64,000 bases of DNA from Rhipicephalus microplus. Taxonomy: Eukaryota; Arthropoda; Arachnida; Ixodida; Ixodidae. Location of the stretch: NCBI RefSeq assembly GCF_043290135.1, contig NC_134700.1:78037000-78100999 (forward strand). The letters run 5' to 3'. A program made the translations under genes and the position numbers. This document shows positions 30,869-40,978 of the stretch, piece by piece. Within the stretch, counting starts at the first letter, position 1; each line of letters opens with the position of its first letter. The notes below the pieces were generated by a model. It had not been told where the DNA came from. It worked only from the letters and a program-made list of their open reading frames with translations, and made no database searches.

Positions 30869-31106
30869 CCTCGCAGGAGCGTCTGTGCAAGCAGGCGTTT
30901 GGTGTGTGGCGACACCACGGACATGAGCTAACGGGAGGGGGGGGTTCGATTCCCTCCCACGCCCAGCCTTGCGTGGCTTTGCCGTGTCCGGGGAAAAGGG
31001 GATCCTGGAAGTTGAGCTCACGCTGGGTGCTTGGACCTTTAAGGCCCCCCGCAGAGGCAACACACCCATTTGGGCTCGGCTTCACGTAGACGGCACTCCT
31101 GGGCTC
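30869..31106 (+). mobile_element. LINE S, 5' leader fragment
   Basis: This is 238 bp of leader starting CCTCGCAGGAGCGTCTGTGC, of an older type. It is cut after CTCCTGGGCT by the 5' end of T. It may be the 5' end of element U, which resumes after T at 36964, but about 280 bp of leader would then be missing and no target duplication is visible. Confidence 0.7.
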
Positions 31107-31635
31107 CCCCGCAGAGCGCCTGTGCAAGTAGGCGTTTGGTGTGTAGCGACACCACGGACCCGAGCTAACGGGGGAGTTTCTACTCCCTCCCACGCCTAGT
31201 AGTGCGTGGCTTTGCCGTGTCCGGGGAAAAGGGGATCCTGGGGGTTGAGCCAACGCTGGGTGATTGGACCTTTAAGGCCCCTCAGCGGAGGCAACACACC
31301 CCTTTGGCCCCGGCTTCACGTAGACGGCCTCCTGGGCTGACCCACCCAGGGGAAATCGGCAGTCGCCTTTTCCTATCTCCCTCTCTCTCCCTACATCTTC
31401 GTCTTTCTTACTTCTTTAGCTTTCCTGCCTACTTCTCTCTTCTGCTTACTTCCAAATTTCTCGGCGGCAAGAGTTAACCCTGTGCAAATAGCCTACCTTG
31501 GCCTAGGCGCATTGGGTTATAGCAGGGTTGTACGGCTGACGTCTGCAAGCTTTCAGCATCCGCAAACTTGCAGCGTCCCCTCGTTGGGCTCCGTGGTGGG
31601 TGGCCGCCAACGCTGCTGAACAACATACAATTAGC

Positions 31636-32821
31636 ATGCAGAAAGCATTCCCTTTACTCAGTGATCGTGCCTCCTCAAAGCGGGTACACACCGAAGATAT
31701 CAATTTTTTCATCCGGCACAGACAAATGTTTCCTCATTTCCACGTTATACACTGCGAAAAAAACTAACAAACAAGCCAGAACTGTATCCCCCTTCGTAGT
31801 GGCTAGATGCTTAACCGAAACTCTCGGTGCCGGGTACAAGGTTACCAAAATGGCCAGCGGAGATCTACTCCTTGAGATACGTGACAAAGACCAATTCGAT
31901 AAACTGAACACCCTCACAACGTTTGGAGACACACCCATCAGTATTACGCCACACAGGTCCATGAACTCATCTCGCGGGGTCGTATCGGACGCAGATTTGC
32001 TTGACCTGACCGAAGCTAAACTTCTGGAAGGATGGAAGAGCCGGAACGTGACAAATGTACAGCGTATTAAGATAAGAAGAGATCAAAAAGAAATACCAAC
32101 CAAACACTTAGTACTGACCTTTGCTTCGAGCGATTTGCCAGAAACCATTCAGACTGGGTATACAAAGACATCCGTGAGGCCATATATTCCCAACCACCGC
32201 CGTTGCTTCCAATGTCAGAGATATGGCCACGGCTCGCAAAGCTGTCGTGGCCGGAAAACTTGTGCTCTGTGTGGAGTAGTGGGCCATGCGTCCGACAACT
32301 GCGAAGCACCTGCACACTGTGTGAACTGTGGTGGTAATCATGCCGCGTACCCACGTTCCTGTTCTTTCTGGAAAAAAGAAAAAGAGATCATCACTTTAAA
32401 GATAAAAGAAAACATTACATTTAAAGAAGCAAGAAAAAGAGTCTCGCCGTTTTATGGCCCCACATATGCTGATGCGGCGCGCCAGGGGGCAGTGTCGCAC
32501 CAGCCCTCGCCACTCCTTCGGCCTGCGCAGAGCGAGCCATTGGCTGAGGCGCCTGCCCCCAAGGCGGCAGTAGTTGAGTCTACTCCGCCTACTATTGAAC
32601 AGAGACCAGAGACTCCAGGGTCCTCGGGTCTCAAGGCCTCACCTCGCCAGGCGAGGCCCAAGCTTCGAAAAACCAGCTCGCATGAGCGGGCATCCAGTGC
32701 CTCCGAGGAGGCAATGGATACGGCGGCACCCCTGGTGCCAAAAGAACGGCGTGGCTCTCTGGAGCGCGCCAAGAGAACTAAAAAGCTCATAACAGGGCCT
32801 GATAATGACCCCGTTACTTGA
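31636..32821 (+). pseudogene. LINE ORF1 of T, one frameshift
   Basis: ATG at 31636 gives MQKAFPLLSDRASSKR. An extra base in an A-run near 31758-31766 ends this frame at a TAA. The other frame carries KQARTVSPFVVARCLTE onward without stops to the TGA at 32819-32821. Three CCHC knuckles are intact (CFQCQRYGHGSQSC, CALCGVVGHASDNC, CVNCGGNHAAYPRSC), followed by the conserved ITFKEARKRVSPF segment and a basic tail close to that of V (EEAMDTAAPLV). One corrected base would give a full ORF1, so the copy is fairly young. Confidence 0.87.
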
Positions 32822-32886
32822 GCTCGACCTTTCAGCTTAATCAAGTCACTCCCTTAACGTACACACAGCACTACTTTACTTCCAAT

Positions 32887-35800
32887 ATGGAAACACAAAT
32901 TATACATTGGAACGTCAGAGGACTGCTTAAGAACCTCGACGACGTACAAGAGCTTTTATACAAACACTCACCTCAAGTGCTGTGTGTACAGGAAACACAC
33001 CTAAAATCCTCCAATACAAATTTTTTACGAGGTTACGTCATATACCGAAAGGACCGAAATGATGCTGTGGCGTCATCCGGTGGCGTAGCCATTATTATTA
33101 ACCAAGGAGTAGCGTGTACACATTTACCACTCCAGACATCCGTTGAGGCGGTGGCTGTTCGAGTGGTACTTTTAAACAAACTCGTCACCATCTGCTCTTT
33201 GTATGTACCTCCCCACCAACGTCTTTAAAAACGTGAATTCATGTCTTTAATAGACGAACTGCCTGAACCTTATTTGCTTCTTGGGGACCTAAATGCACAT
33301 AGTGGACTGTGGGGCGATTCTCGCTGTGATGCACGAGGTCGTCTCATTGAACAATTTCTCTTCTCTTCCGGTGCCTGTTTGTTGAATAGGAAAGAGCCAA
33401 CATACTATAACGTTGCCAACAAAACTTACTCGTCTATAGACCTCAGCATCGTATCACCTTCACTCCTACCCCTACTTAAATGGAAAATCATAGATAATCT
33501 ATATGGAAGTGACCATTTTCCTGTAGTGTTGAGTTCACAAACAACATATGAATATCCTCAACATGTTCCCAAATGGCTGATGAACAAAGCAGACTGGGAA
33601 CAGTTCCATAACTCTACACGTTTGAGTTGGACAGACATATGTAGGTTAAACATAGATGAAGCTGTGCAGTACTTCACAGCTTTTCTAACTGACGCAGCAG
33701 CCAAGTGCATACCGCAAACATCTGGAGTGCCCGGCAAACGACACGTCCCATGGTGGAACAGAGTGTCGTAATGCGCGAAAGGAACAGAACAGGGCATGGA
33801 GGTTGCTTCGGAACTCACCAACAGCCGAAAATCTTGATGCCTTCAAGAAAATAAAGTCTCAAGGCAGGAGAACGCGTTGGCAGGCCAGAAGAGAAAGCTG
33901 GCAGAAGTTTTTGTCAGGGATCAATTCATACACACAGGAGGCTAAAGTATGGAACATGGTCGGTAGGATAGCAGGAAAACAAGTACACACACTTCCTCTC
34001 GTAAACACTCAGGGTGATACCTTGGAAGATCAGGCAAACTTCCTCGGTGCACACTTTGAACGGGTATCCAGCTCGTCCCACTATACTGACACTTTCCAAA
34101 AATACAGAACAAGAATAGAAAAGCAGAAACTCGAACACAACTGCACTAGAAACGAGGCATATAACCAAGCTTTCAGTCTAGCTGAGCTCCGAGCATCTCT
34201 AAACTCCTGCAGTAATTCTGCCCCAGGTTCTGACCGTGTGGTGTATGAAATGCTAAAAAACCCACCAGCCGAAATACGAAAAACCTTACTTTGTATAAAC
34301 AATGCTATCTGGTTTTCTGGCACTATCCCTACCTCCTAAAAAGAGGCTATTATTATTCCCATTTTGAAAGAGGGCAAGGACCCCTCTTTAGCTTCAAGTT
34401 ATAGGCCTATTGCACTTACAAGCTGCTTGTGAAAAGTCTTCGGAAAAATGATAAACTGCCGATTTGTACATATCCTTGAAACAAACAATTTGCTCGACCC
34501 ATTTCAGTGCGGGTTTCGAGAAAGTAGATCCACCACAGACCACCTTGTTCGTATCGAGGCACAGATCAGAGACGCCTTCGTCCATAAACAGTATTTTCTC
34601 TCTGTGTTCCTCGATATCGAAAAGGCTTATGATACAACATGGCGTTTTGGAATTCTAAGAGACCTGTCCCACCTTGGTGTGCGCGGAAGAATGTTTCCTA
34701 TAATCGAAAGTTACCTGTCAAACCGGACATTCCGTGTACGTGTGGGCAGTGTTCTCTCCTAAACATTTGTCCAGGAAACAGGCGTGCCACAAGGTGGTGT
34801 GCTTAGTTGCACACTTTTATTATCAAAATGAATTCTTTGCACTTGTCCATCCCCCGCAATATGTTCTATTGTACATATGTCGGCGACGTCCAGCTTGGCT
34901 TCAAGTCATGCAATTTGGCAATGTGTGAGCGGCAGGTTCAGCTGGGCTTAAACAAGGTCTCCAAATGGGCAGATGAAAACGGATTTCGACTTAACCCACA
35001 AAAAAGCACGTGTGTCTTGTTCTCTCGAAAGAGAGGCATGCACTCTGAACCTGACATTCGACTGAACGGGCAACGTCTGTCCGTCAAAGCCGAACATAAA
35101 TTCTTAGGCTTAATCTTGGACAACAAGCTGACCTTCGTACCGCACATCAAGAATTTAAAAACAAAATGTTTAAAAGCCATGAATGTTATAAAAGTGTTGT
35201 CACGTACTACTTGGGGTAGTGATAGGCAATGCCTCATAAATCTGTATCGAAGCCTCATTCGCACCCGCTTAGATTATGGGGCCGTTGTTTATCAGTCTGC
35301 AACTCAAAGTGCTTTGAAGATGCTGGACCCCGTGCACCATTTGGGCATCCGCCTTTCTACGGGTGCTTTTCGCACCAGCCCCGTAGAAAGCCTTTATTTT
35401 GAGTCAAATGAGTGGTCGCTTCATCTGCAGAGAACTTATAAGTCCTTTGTTTATTTCCTTAAGGTGAAAGCAGATAAGAAGCACCCCTCATACTCCACTA
35501 TTAATGATTTGTCGAGCTCCATTCTGTTTCAAAACAGGCCTTCGATGAGGCAGCCCTTCTCAGTTCGCCTGAAAAGTCTAGCTGAGGAAACTGGAGTCTC
35601 ACTAGAACACACTTTAATGGCTCCTGTAGCATATCCGCCACCCTGGCAATGGCAGACTATAGACTGCGATGTGTCGTTTCTATAAGTTACAAAACATGCG
35701 CCTATTGCCCATATCCGAACATACTTCCTGGAACTTCAACAGAAATACACACGTCCTGAGTTCTTTACAGATGCTTCCAAGTCCAACTCCTCTGTGTCCT

Positions 35801-36602
35801 ACGCTGCTGTCGGCCCATCCTTTTCGGAAGCTGGCCCTCTACACCCAGGCACAAGTATCTTCACAGCAGAAGCTTACGCGATACTTGTGGCAGCTAAACA
35901 CATCAAACAATTACAAATACAAAAAGCAGTAATTTATACAGACTCCCTCAGTGTGGTAACGGCTCTGCACAGTCTTAAAAAACGAAAAAACCCGGTCCTT
36001 GTCTCACTATACCCCATTTTTTGCACACTCTACACACTCAACCAACATGTTGCAGTGTGCTGGGTGCCAGGGCACCGTGAGACCAAAGCAACGTGAGGGC
36101 GGATCAGCTCGCTGCATCCGTCCACAAAAGCACTTCCCCTACACCTATATCAATCCCGGCCCTCGATCTTAAGCCGTCTCTCAAACGAAATCTCAGAGTA
36201 TACTGGCAGAGTAAGTGGGATACACATACACATAACAAACTACACGTTATTAAGCCACACCTTGGTCATTGGCTGCCCGTATCGAAATCGCGTCATACAG
36301 AGGTAATACTAACGAGACTCAGGATAGGACACACATACATGACACACACACACCTTTTGTCTGGTGGCGATCCACCATTGTGTGACAGATGTGGTGAACC
36401 ATTGACAGTCCTTCACATTTTAATTGAGTGCAAACAATTGGACATTGTAAGAGAACAACACTTTCCATTACCCTACCGACAACATATACCTTTACACCCT
36501 GCAATGTTCGTCGGTAGGGAACCGCTTTTTAGCCACAAATCATTGTTAGCGTTTTTTAAAGAAATTCATAGTTTCCATATCATATACCCAGGCATCCCGT
36601 AG
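32887..36602 (+). pseudogene. LINE ORF2 (EN-RT-RNase H) of T with a mutated RT active site
   Basis: The start is ATG at 32887 (METQIIHWNVRG). Stops lie at 33226-33228, 34337-34339, about 34430, 34760-34762 and 35683-35685. Frameshifts lie near 33765, 34818 and 36088. The endonuclease motifs QETHL, GDLNAH, SSIDLS and GSDHFP are present. The RT motif reads YVGD near 34877, with the first aspartate changed to glycine, which should abolish polymerase activity. RNase H (TDASKS, TAEAYA, TDSLSV) and the CCHC are kept. The endonuclease half is closer to Q, and from about 33800 the sequence is of V type. Confidence 0.87.
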
Positions 36603-36606
36603 CATG

Positions 36607-36622
36607 ACCTCTCCAGAGAGGT
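36607..36622 (+). other. 3' UTR hairpin after ORF2 of T
   Basis: ACCTCTC pairs with GAGAGGT around two bases. A larger downstream stem follows, GCCTCAC pairing with GTGAGGC and enclosing CCCTTG/CAAGGG. Confidence 0.6.
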
Positions 36623-36896
36623 TTTTGCTGCGGTGGTTACACAAGAAAGCACTTGCCTCACGGCCCTTGGACGCAAGGGTATGAACGAGTGAGGCACTTG
36701 TGCTAATGCCATACATATCCACCATCGTCTTTTATTATCACCAACTTTTGTCATATATTCACACCACACACACCTTTCACGGCATGGTCATGATTTTATT
36801 ACTTGTATGTTTTTACCCGCCTTACCGCGAGGAATTTTATGGCCCTTATACAGCCGCTTATCACAATCATTGTCCATTTTTTTTAGCAAGATGAAC

Positions 36897-36931
36897 TGGC
36901 GCTCTTTGGCCGTGAAACGGCCCTTGCGCCA
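36897..36931 (+). other. 3'-terminal hairpin of T
   Basis: TGGCGC/GCGCCA encloses GGCCGT/ACGGCC. The inner stem differs from V (GGCCA/TGGCC) by a paired change. Confidence 0.65.
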
Positions 36932-36984
36932 TAAAACATCAAACATCATCATCATCATCATCAACCATCGCCGCCGAACATGAA

Positions 36985-38243
36985 ATGCACCACATGGCAA
37001 AATCTTTCCCCTCTCTCAATGATCGGTCCCTGAAAAGGAACCGCACCGATGAAATCTCCAAACGAACCGGAAGTGATTGTGACCACTTCCCACGATTTCT
37101 AGTCATACACTCTCTGGCAGATAACGTCTCTGTTGCAGGACTGTCGGTTTTTCTGATAGCTAAAACCCTTGCTAACCTAATAGGGAAAAAGTATGACGCA
37201 AAGAAACTGTCATCCGGTGATCTTCTTGTTGAAGTAAGCCAGAAACAGCATGCAAACACTCTCCTTAAACAGAAGCAGTTCGCCCACCTGGACGTGTCTA
37301 TCACCCCCCACCGCAGTCTTAACACTGTTCAAGGCGTCATTTCACAACGTGATCTGATGCGAGAAACTGAAGCTGACCTCCTTGAAGGCTTTCGAGAGCA
37401 AGGCGTAGTCGCCATCCGGCGGATAACCATCAGGCGAAACAATGAAGAAGTGGTGACGCCTCATATAGTACTAACATTTAACCGCTCCATCCTATCAGAA
37501 TCCGTGAAAGCTGCATTCCTTCACTGCAAAGTCCGTCCCTACATACGCAATCCTAGAAGGTGCTACAAATGCCAGAAATATGGACATGGGTCGAACACCT
37601 GTCGCGGAAAACAAACATCTGCAAAATGTGGTGATCATGAGCACCCTACCGAGAGCTGTACTTCCACGCAAACAGAGTGCCCTAACTGTCACGGGCCGCA
37701 CGCAGCATACTCGCGGACATGTGAAATTTTCAAAAAGGAAAAGGAAATCATCCAGATAAAAGTAACGGAAAACATCACATTCTCTGAAGCCCGAAAGAAG
37801 GTGTCGCTCTTCTCCGGAAGAACGTACGCTGACGCAGCGCGCCGGGGGGCCGGGCGGCGTCCAGTAACCGTGGGCACGCAGTACAGCTTTGCTGATGCGT
37901 GCACATCTCGGCCCCCACCAAGCAGCCGCAGGCTGCACCAACGTTCGAAGTCTCGCAGGTCCACCTTCATCAGACCTCGGAGACAAAAGAGACAATCCGA
38001 ACCCCGCAGGTTAACCTCCGTGAGACCTCGGGGACGACGCAGACAACTGAGAGGGCACCTGTCCCTCTTGAGAAACCTCCGTCAGCCTCCGAGTGTTCAC
38101 ATGGGGCAATGGATGTGACACCGGCGTCCTCAGCGTCTCGGATGCTCACGGAATCCACCCTATTGAAGCAGAACCCAACAGAACGTCTCAGAGGGAAGAA
38201 ACACCCTCCAGTCCAGGCGCCTGACAAACGCGGCAAAGTCTGA
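36985..38243 (+). pseudogene. LINE ORF1 of U, frameshifted
   Basis: A frame opens at 36985, and the start equivalent to that of O is at 36994 (MAKSFPSLNDR). The nucleic-acid-binding region is complete. Knuckle 1 is intact (CYKCQKYGHGSNTC), knuckle 2 lacks its first cysteine (SAKCGDHEHPTESC) and knuckle 3 reads CPNCHGPHAAYSRTC. A frameshift near 37895 moves the tail to another frame, which ends at 38243 and holds HGAMDVT, equivalent to EEAMDTS. The tail contains two roughly 50-bp tandem units (about 37948-38050) encoding QVHLHQTS and QVNLRETS. It is a divergent, older ORF1 type. Confidence 0.82.
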
Positions 38244-38274
38244 ATAACCCTCCTACCTTTCTTCTTTCTCAAAA

Positions 38275-39199
38275 ATGGCTGCTGAGAGTAACATCTACTG
38301 GAACTGCCGAGGTCTACTGAAGAACCTGGATGACATTTATGAAATATTTGCGCAACACCAGCCTAACATACTTTGCCTGCAGGAGACACACTTAAACTCA
38401 TCACACACTAACTTTCTAAGAAGATATGCAGTATACCGAAAGGACAGGCATGGCGCTGCCCATTCATCCGGCGGTGTCGCTATCGTGGTGCAGAAAGCAC
38501 TACCGTCCCAAAACCTCACTCTGGTCACCGACTTAGAGGCAGTGGCAATACGAACCTTTATCTTTGGACGAATGACAACTGTGTGCTCATTATATATCTC
38601 TCCAGACTACCGCCTGTCTACTAAAGAGTTTGAAACTCTAGTCGACCAGCTCCCGCATCCATTCCTCTTGGTTGGAGATTTTAATGCGCACAACCCCCCA
38701 TGGGGATGCAGAAGAACAGATTCTCGAGGCTCCTTAATCGAAAACTTCCTCTTGTACTCCGGCTCCTGTATATTTAACAAAAAAGAACCAACGTACTTTA
38801 ACGCAGCGTGCAACTCATACACAGCCATAGATCTTGCTATCGGCTCTCCTTCACTCATGGCAACCATAGATTGGTCTGTTATTCATAACCTCTATGGAAG
38901 TGATCATTTTCCTGTCTGCCTAAAACACACAGGAAGTACAAGTAAGACGACTACAAATGTATTCAGGTTTAGAGAACAGGATGCTGACTGGACAAAATTC
39001 CGAGAACTTACAGAACTGTCGCGTTCTTCTATTGAAAACCTAGACATTGATGACTGTGAAGCATTGGCCGTACTTCATATCATACAGGCCGCAGAGCGAT
39101 CGATCCCACAGACATCTGACAAGACGCGAAACAAACGACGGCCCTGGTGGAATGCGGAGTGCAAAAAAGCTCGCGAGAACCAAAACAAAGCTTGGTCGA
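38275..39199 (+). pseudogene. LINE ORF2 of U, endonuclease part
   Basis: ATG at 38275 starts MAAESNIYWNCRG, 31 nt after ORF1. The APE-type endonuclease is complete and uninterrupted, with LQETHL, SGGVAIVV, GDFNAHNPPWG, TAIDLAIGSPS and GSDHFP. It would nick target DNA. The linker follows with RRPWWNAECKKAR up to NKAWS, where V is inserted. The frame resumes in phase at 45063 (SKFRRYPTADN). The interruption makes the gene inactive as it stands. Confidence 0.87.
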
Positions 39200-39726
39200 G
39201 CCCGCAGGGGCGCCTGCGCAAGTGGGCGTTTGGTGTGTAGCGACACCACGGACCCGAGCTAACGGGGGAGTTTCGGCTCCCTCCCACGCCTAGCCGTGCG
39301 TGGCTTTGCCGTGTCCGGGGAAAAGGGGATCCTGGGGGTTGAGCTGACGCTGGGTGATTGGACCTTGAAGGCCCCCCGGCAGAGGCAACACACCTCTTTG
39401 GCACCGGCTTCACGTAGACGGCACCACTGGGCTGACCCACCCAGGGGAAATCGGCAGTCGCCTTTTCCTATCTCTCTCTTCCTACATCTTAGTCTTTTCT
39501 CGTCTTTAAATCTGTCCTGTCTTCTTCTCTCTTCCATTTACTTCCGATTTTTCATGGCGGCAAGGGTTAACCTTGTGTAATTACTCAACCTTGAGTAGTT
39601 ATATTTGGTTACAGTGGCAATGTACGGCTGGCGTCTGCAGCCTTATGCTATTAAGTGCTTCAGCGTCCCCTGGTTGGACTCCATGGTGGGTGTTCGCCAT
39701 TGCTGCCGAACAAAAAGTACACTACT
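39200..39726 (+). promoter_or_regulatory. 5' leader (internal promoter region) of V
   Basis: The first 150 nt contain serial short hairpins: CCC/GGG, CGCCT/gGGCG, GGTGT/ACACC, GGGAG/CTCCC and CCACGC/GCGTGG. A CCACTGGG/CCCAGGGG-type stem lies near 39421-39448. A pyrimidine-rich tract (about 39460-39560) and a conserved GGGTTAAC segment lead to ATG 39727. Full-length copies start at the same base, as expected if transcription starts there. A promoter is inferred, not shown. Confidence 0.55.
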
Positions 39727-40914
39727 ATGGGAACACCTGCATTTCCCCGTCTCTTAGATCGTCTCCCGCCTAAGAGGGGACGCACCGATGACATATCAAT
39801 TTTCAGCCAACCCAGACAATGCTTTCCCAAATTCCATGTTGTGCACAGCGAAAACCCAACAAAACAAGCCAGAGTAATATCTCCATTTCTTGTTGCTAAA
39901 TCCCTGACAGAGGTCTTTGGCCCAGGATACAAGGTTACAAAGATGGCTAGCGGAGACCTTCTTCTTGAGCTGCCTGAAAAACACCACTATGAAAAACTTG
40001 GCAGTCTCGTAGCATTTGGAAATATCCCAGTATCTATTTCACCTCATAGATCAATGAACACCTCACGCGGAGTTGTTTCAGAAGCAGACCTTCTTGAAAT
40101 GTCTGAACAGGAACTGCTTGAAGGGTGGAAAGAGCAAAATGTCACAGATGTGAAACGAATCGTCATCAGACGAGACAACAAAGAAATACCTACCAAACAT
40201 TTAATACTCACCTTCGCATCTAGCACACTGCCTTCATCTATAGACACAGGATACATCAAACTCTCTGTCCGTCCCTACATTCCCAATCCAAGACGGTGTT
40301 ATAAATGTCAACGATTTGGTCATGGCTCGCAGAACTGCCGGGGTCAGGAAACTTGTGCAAGATGTGGTAGCCACGGCCACACATCTGATAACTGTGTTAC
40401 TACGCCTCACTGCGTGAATTGTGACGGGGAACACGCCGCGTATTCGCGTTCGTGTCCTAACTGGAAGAAAGAAAAAGAAATAATCACTCTTAAAGTCAAA
40501 GAAAACATCACATTCAAAGAAGCAAGACGAAGAGTGTCGCCATTTTACGGCGCAACATATGCTGATGCGGCGCGTCAGGGGGCAACGCCGCACCAGCCCT
40601 CGCCACCCCTTCGGCCTGCGCAGAGCGAGCCGTCGGCTGTGGCACCTGCCCCCAAGGCGGCTGTAGCCCAGGCTACACCGCCTACTCCCAAACAGAGACC
40701 GGAGACTCCAGAGTCTTCGGGTCTCAAGGCCTCCCCTCACCAGGCGAGGCCCAAAATCCAAACTAACAGCCCGCACGTGCGGGCATCCAGTGCCTCCGAG
40801 GAGGCAATGGATACGTCGGCACCCTTGGTGCCGAAAGAGCGGCGTGGCTCCTTGGAGCGCGCCAAGAAAACAAAAAAGCAAATAACAGGGCCTGGTGACG
40901 GCCCTGTTAAGTGA
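39727..40914 (+). CDS. LINE ORF1, intact 395-aa zinc-knuckle RNA-binding protein (V)
   Basis: The ATG at 39727 (MGTPAFPRLLDR) was chosen because the upstream frame is leader and W opens identically. Residues about 45-185 are a globular nucleic-acid-binding region. Three CCHC knuckles follow: C191/C194/H199/C204, C210/C213/H218/C223 and C229/C232/H236/C243. Next come the conserved ITFKEARRRVSPFYG and TYADAARQGA (residues 261-286) and a Pro/Ala-rich, basic tail with SSASEEAMDTS. The likely role is binding LINE RNA to form the ribonucleoprotein with ORF2 protein. ORF2 starts 64 nt downstream in another frame. No lesion is visible. The exact domain fold is inferred from family knowledge. Confidence 0.93.
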   Translation: MGTPAFPRLLDRLPPKRGRTDDISIFSQPRQCFPKFHVVHSENPTKQARVISPFLVAKSLTEVFGPGYKVTKMASGDLLLELPEKHHYEKLGSLVAFGNIPVSISPHRSMNTSRGVVSEADLLEMSEQELLEGWKEQNVTDVKRIVIRRDNKEIPTKHLILTFASSTLPSSIDTGYIKLSVRPYIPNPRRCYKCQRFGHGSQNCRGQETCARCGSHGHTSDNCVTTPHCVNCDGEHAAYSRSCPNWKKEKEIITLKVKENITFKEARRRVSPFYGATYADAARQGATPHQPSPPLRPAQSEPSAVAPAPKAAVAQATPPTPKQRPETPESSGLKASPHQARPKIQTNSPHVRASSASEEAMDTSAPLVPKERRGSLERAKKTKKQITGPGDGPVK

Positions 40915-40978
40915 ACTCAAACTCCCCGTCTAAACAGCCACTCGCTTTTCGTACATACAGCATTATTTTACATTCACC

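Larger units (their letters stand above)
31107..36963 (+). mobile_element. Full-length LINE copy T
   Basis: T runs from CCCCGCAGAGCGCC to an (ATC)n tail. It has a complete leader, ORF1, ORF2 and 3' UTR, with moderate decay in both ORFs. The leader and ORF1 start resemble Q, while the linker and RT of ORF2 resemble V and W. The right flank begins ACCATCGCC, which does not match the left flank, so a clean target duplication is absent. Confidence 0.9.
36964..39199 (+). mobile_element. LINE U, first piece (leader end, ORF1, EN)
   Basis: U is an old family member and the host of V and W. This piece begins in the last part of the leader (CCATCGCCGCCGAAC, matching GCCATTGCTGCCGAAC in V). It includes ORF1 and the endonuclease of ORF2. 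It ends at the 14-bp target copy CAAAGCTTGGTCGA (39186-39199), which recurs at 45050-45063. Confidence 0.88.

Noticed and set aside
39200..39330. HDV-like ribozyme at the LINE 5' end
   Set aside because: I tried to place the nested double pseudoknot by eye and could not. It is left as a test, not called as a feature.
40234..40920. Long minus-strand ORF opposite LINE ORF1 of V (a similar one lies at 48067-48873)
   Set aside because: It is the antisense shadow of a well-supported ORF1. It appears in each copy only because the sense strand is conserved, and it shows no domain.
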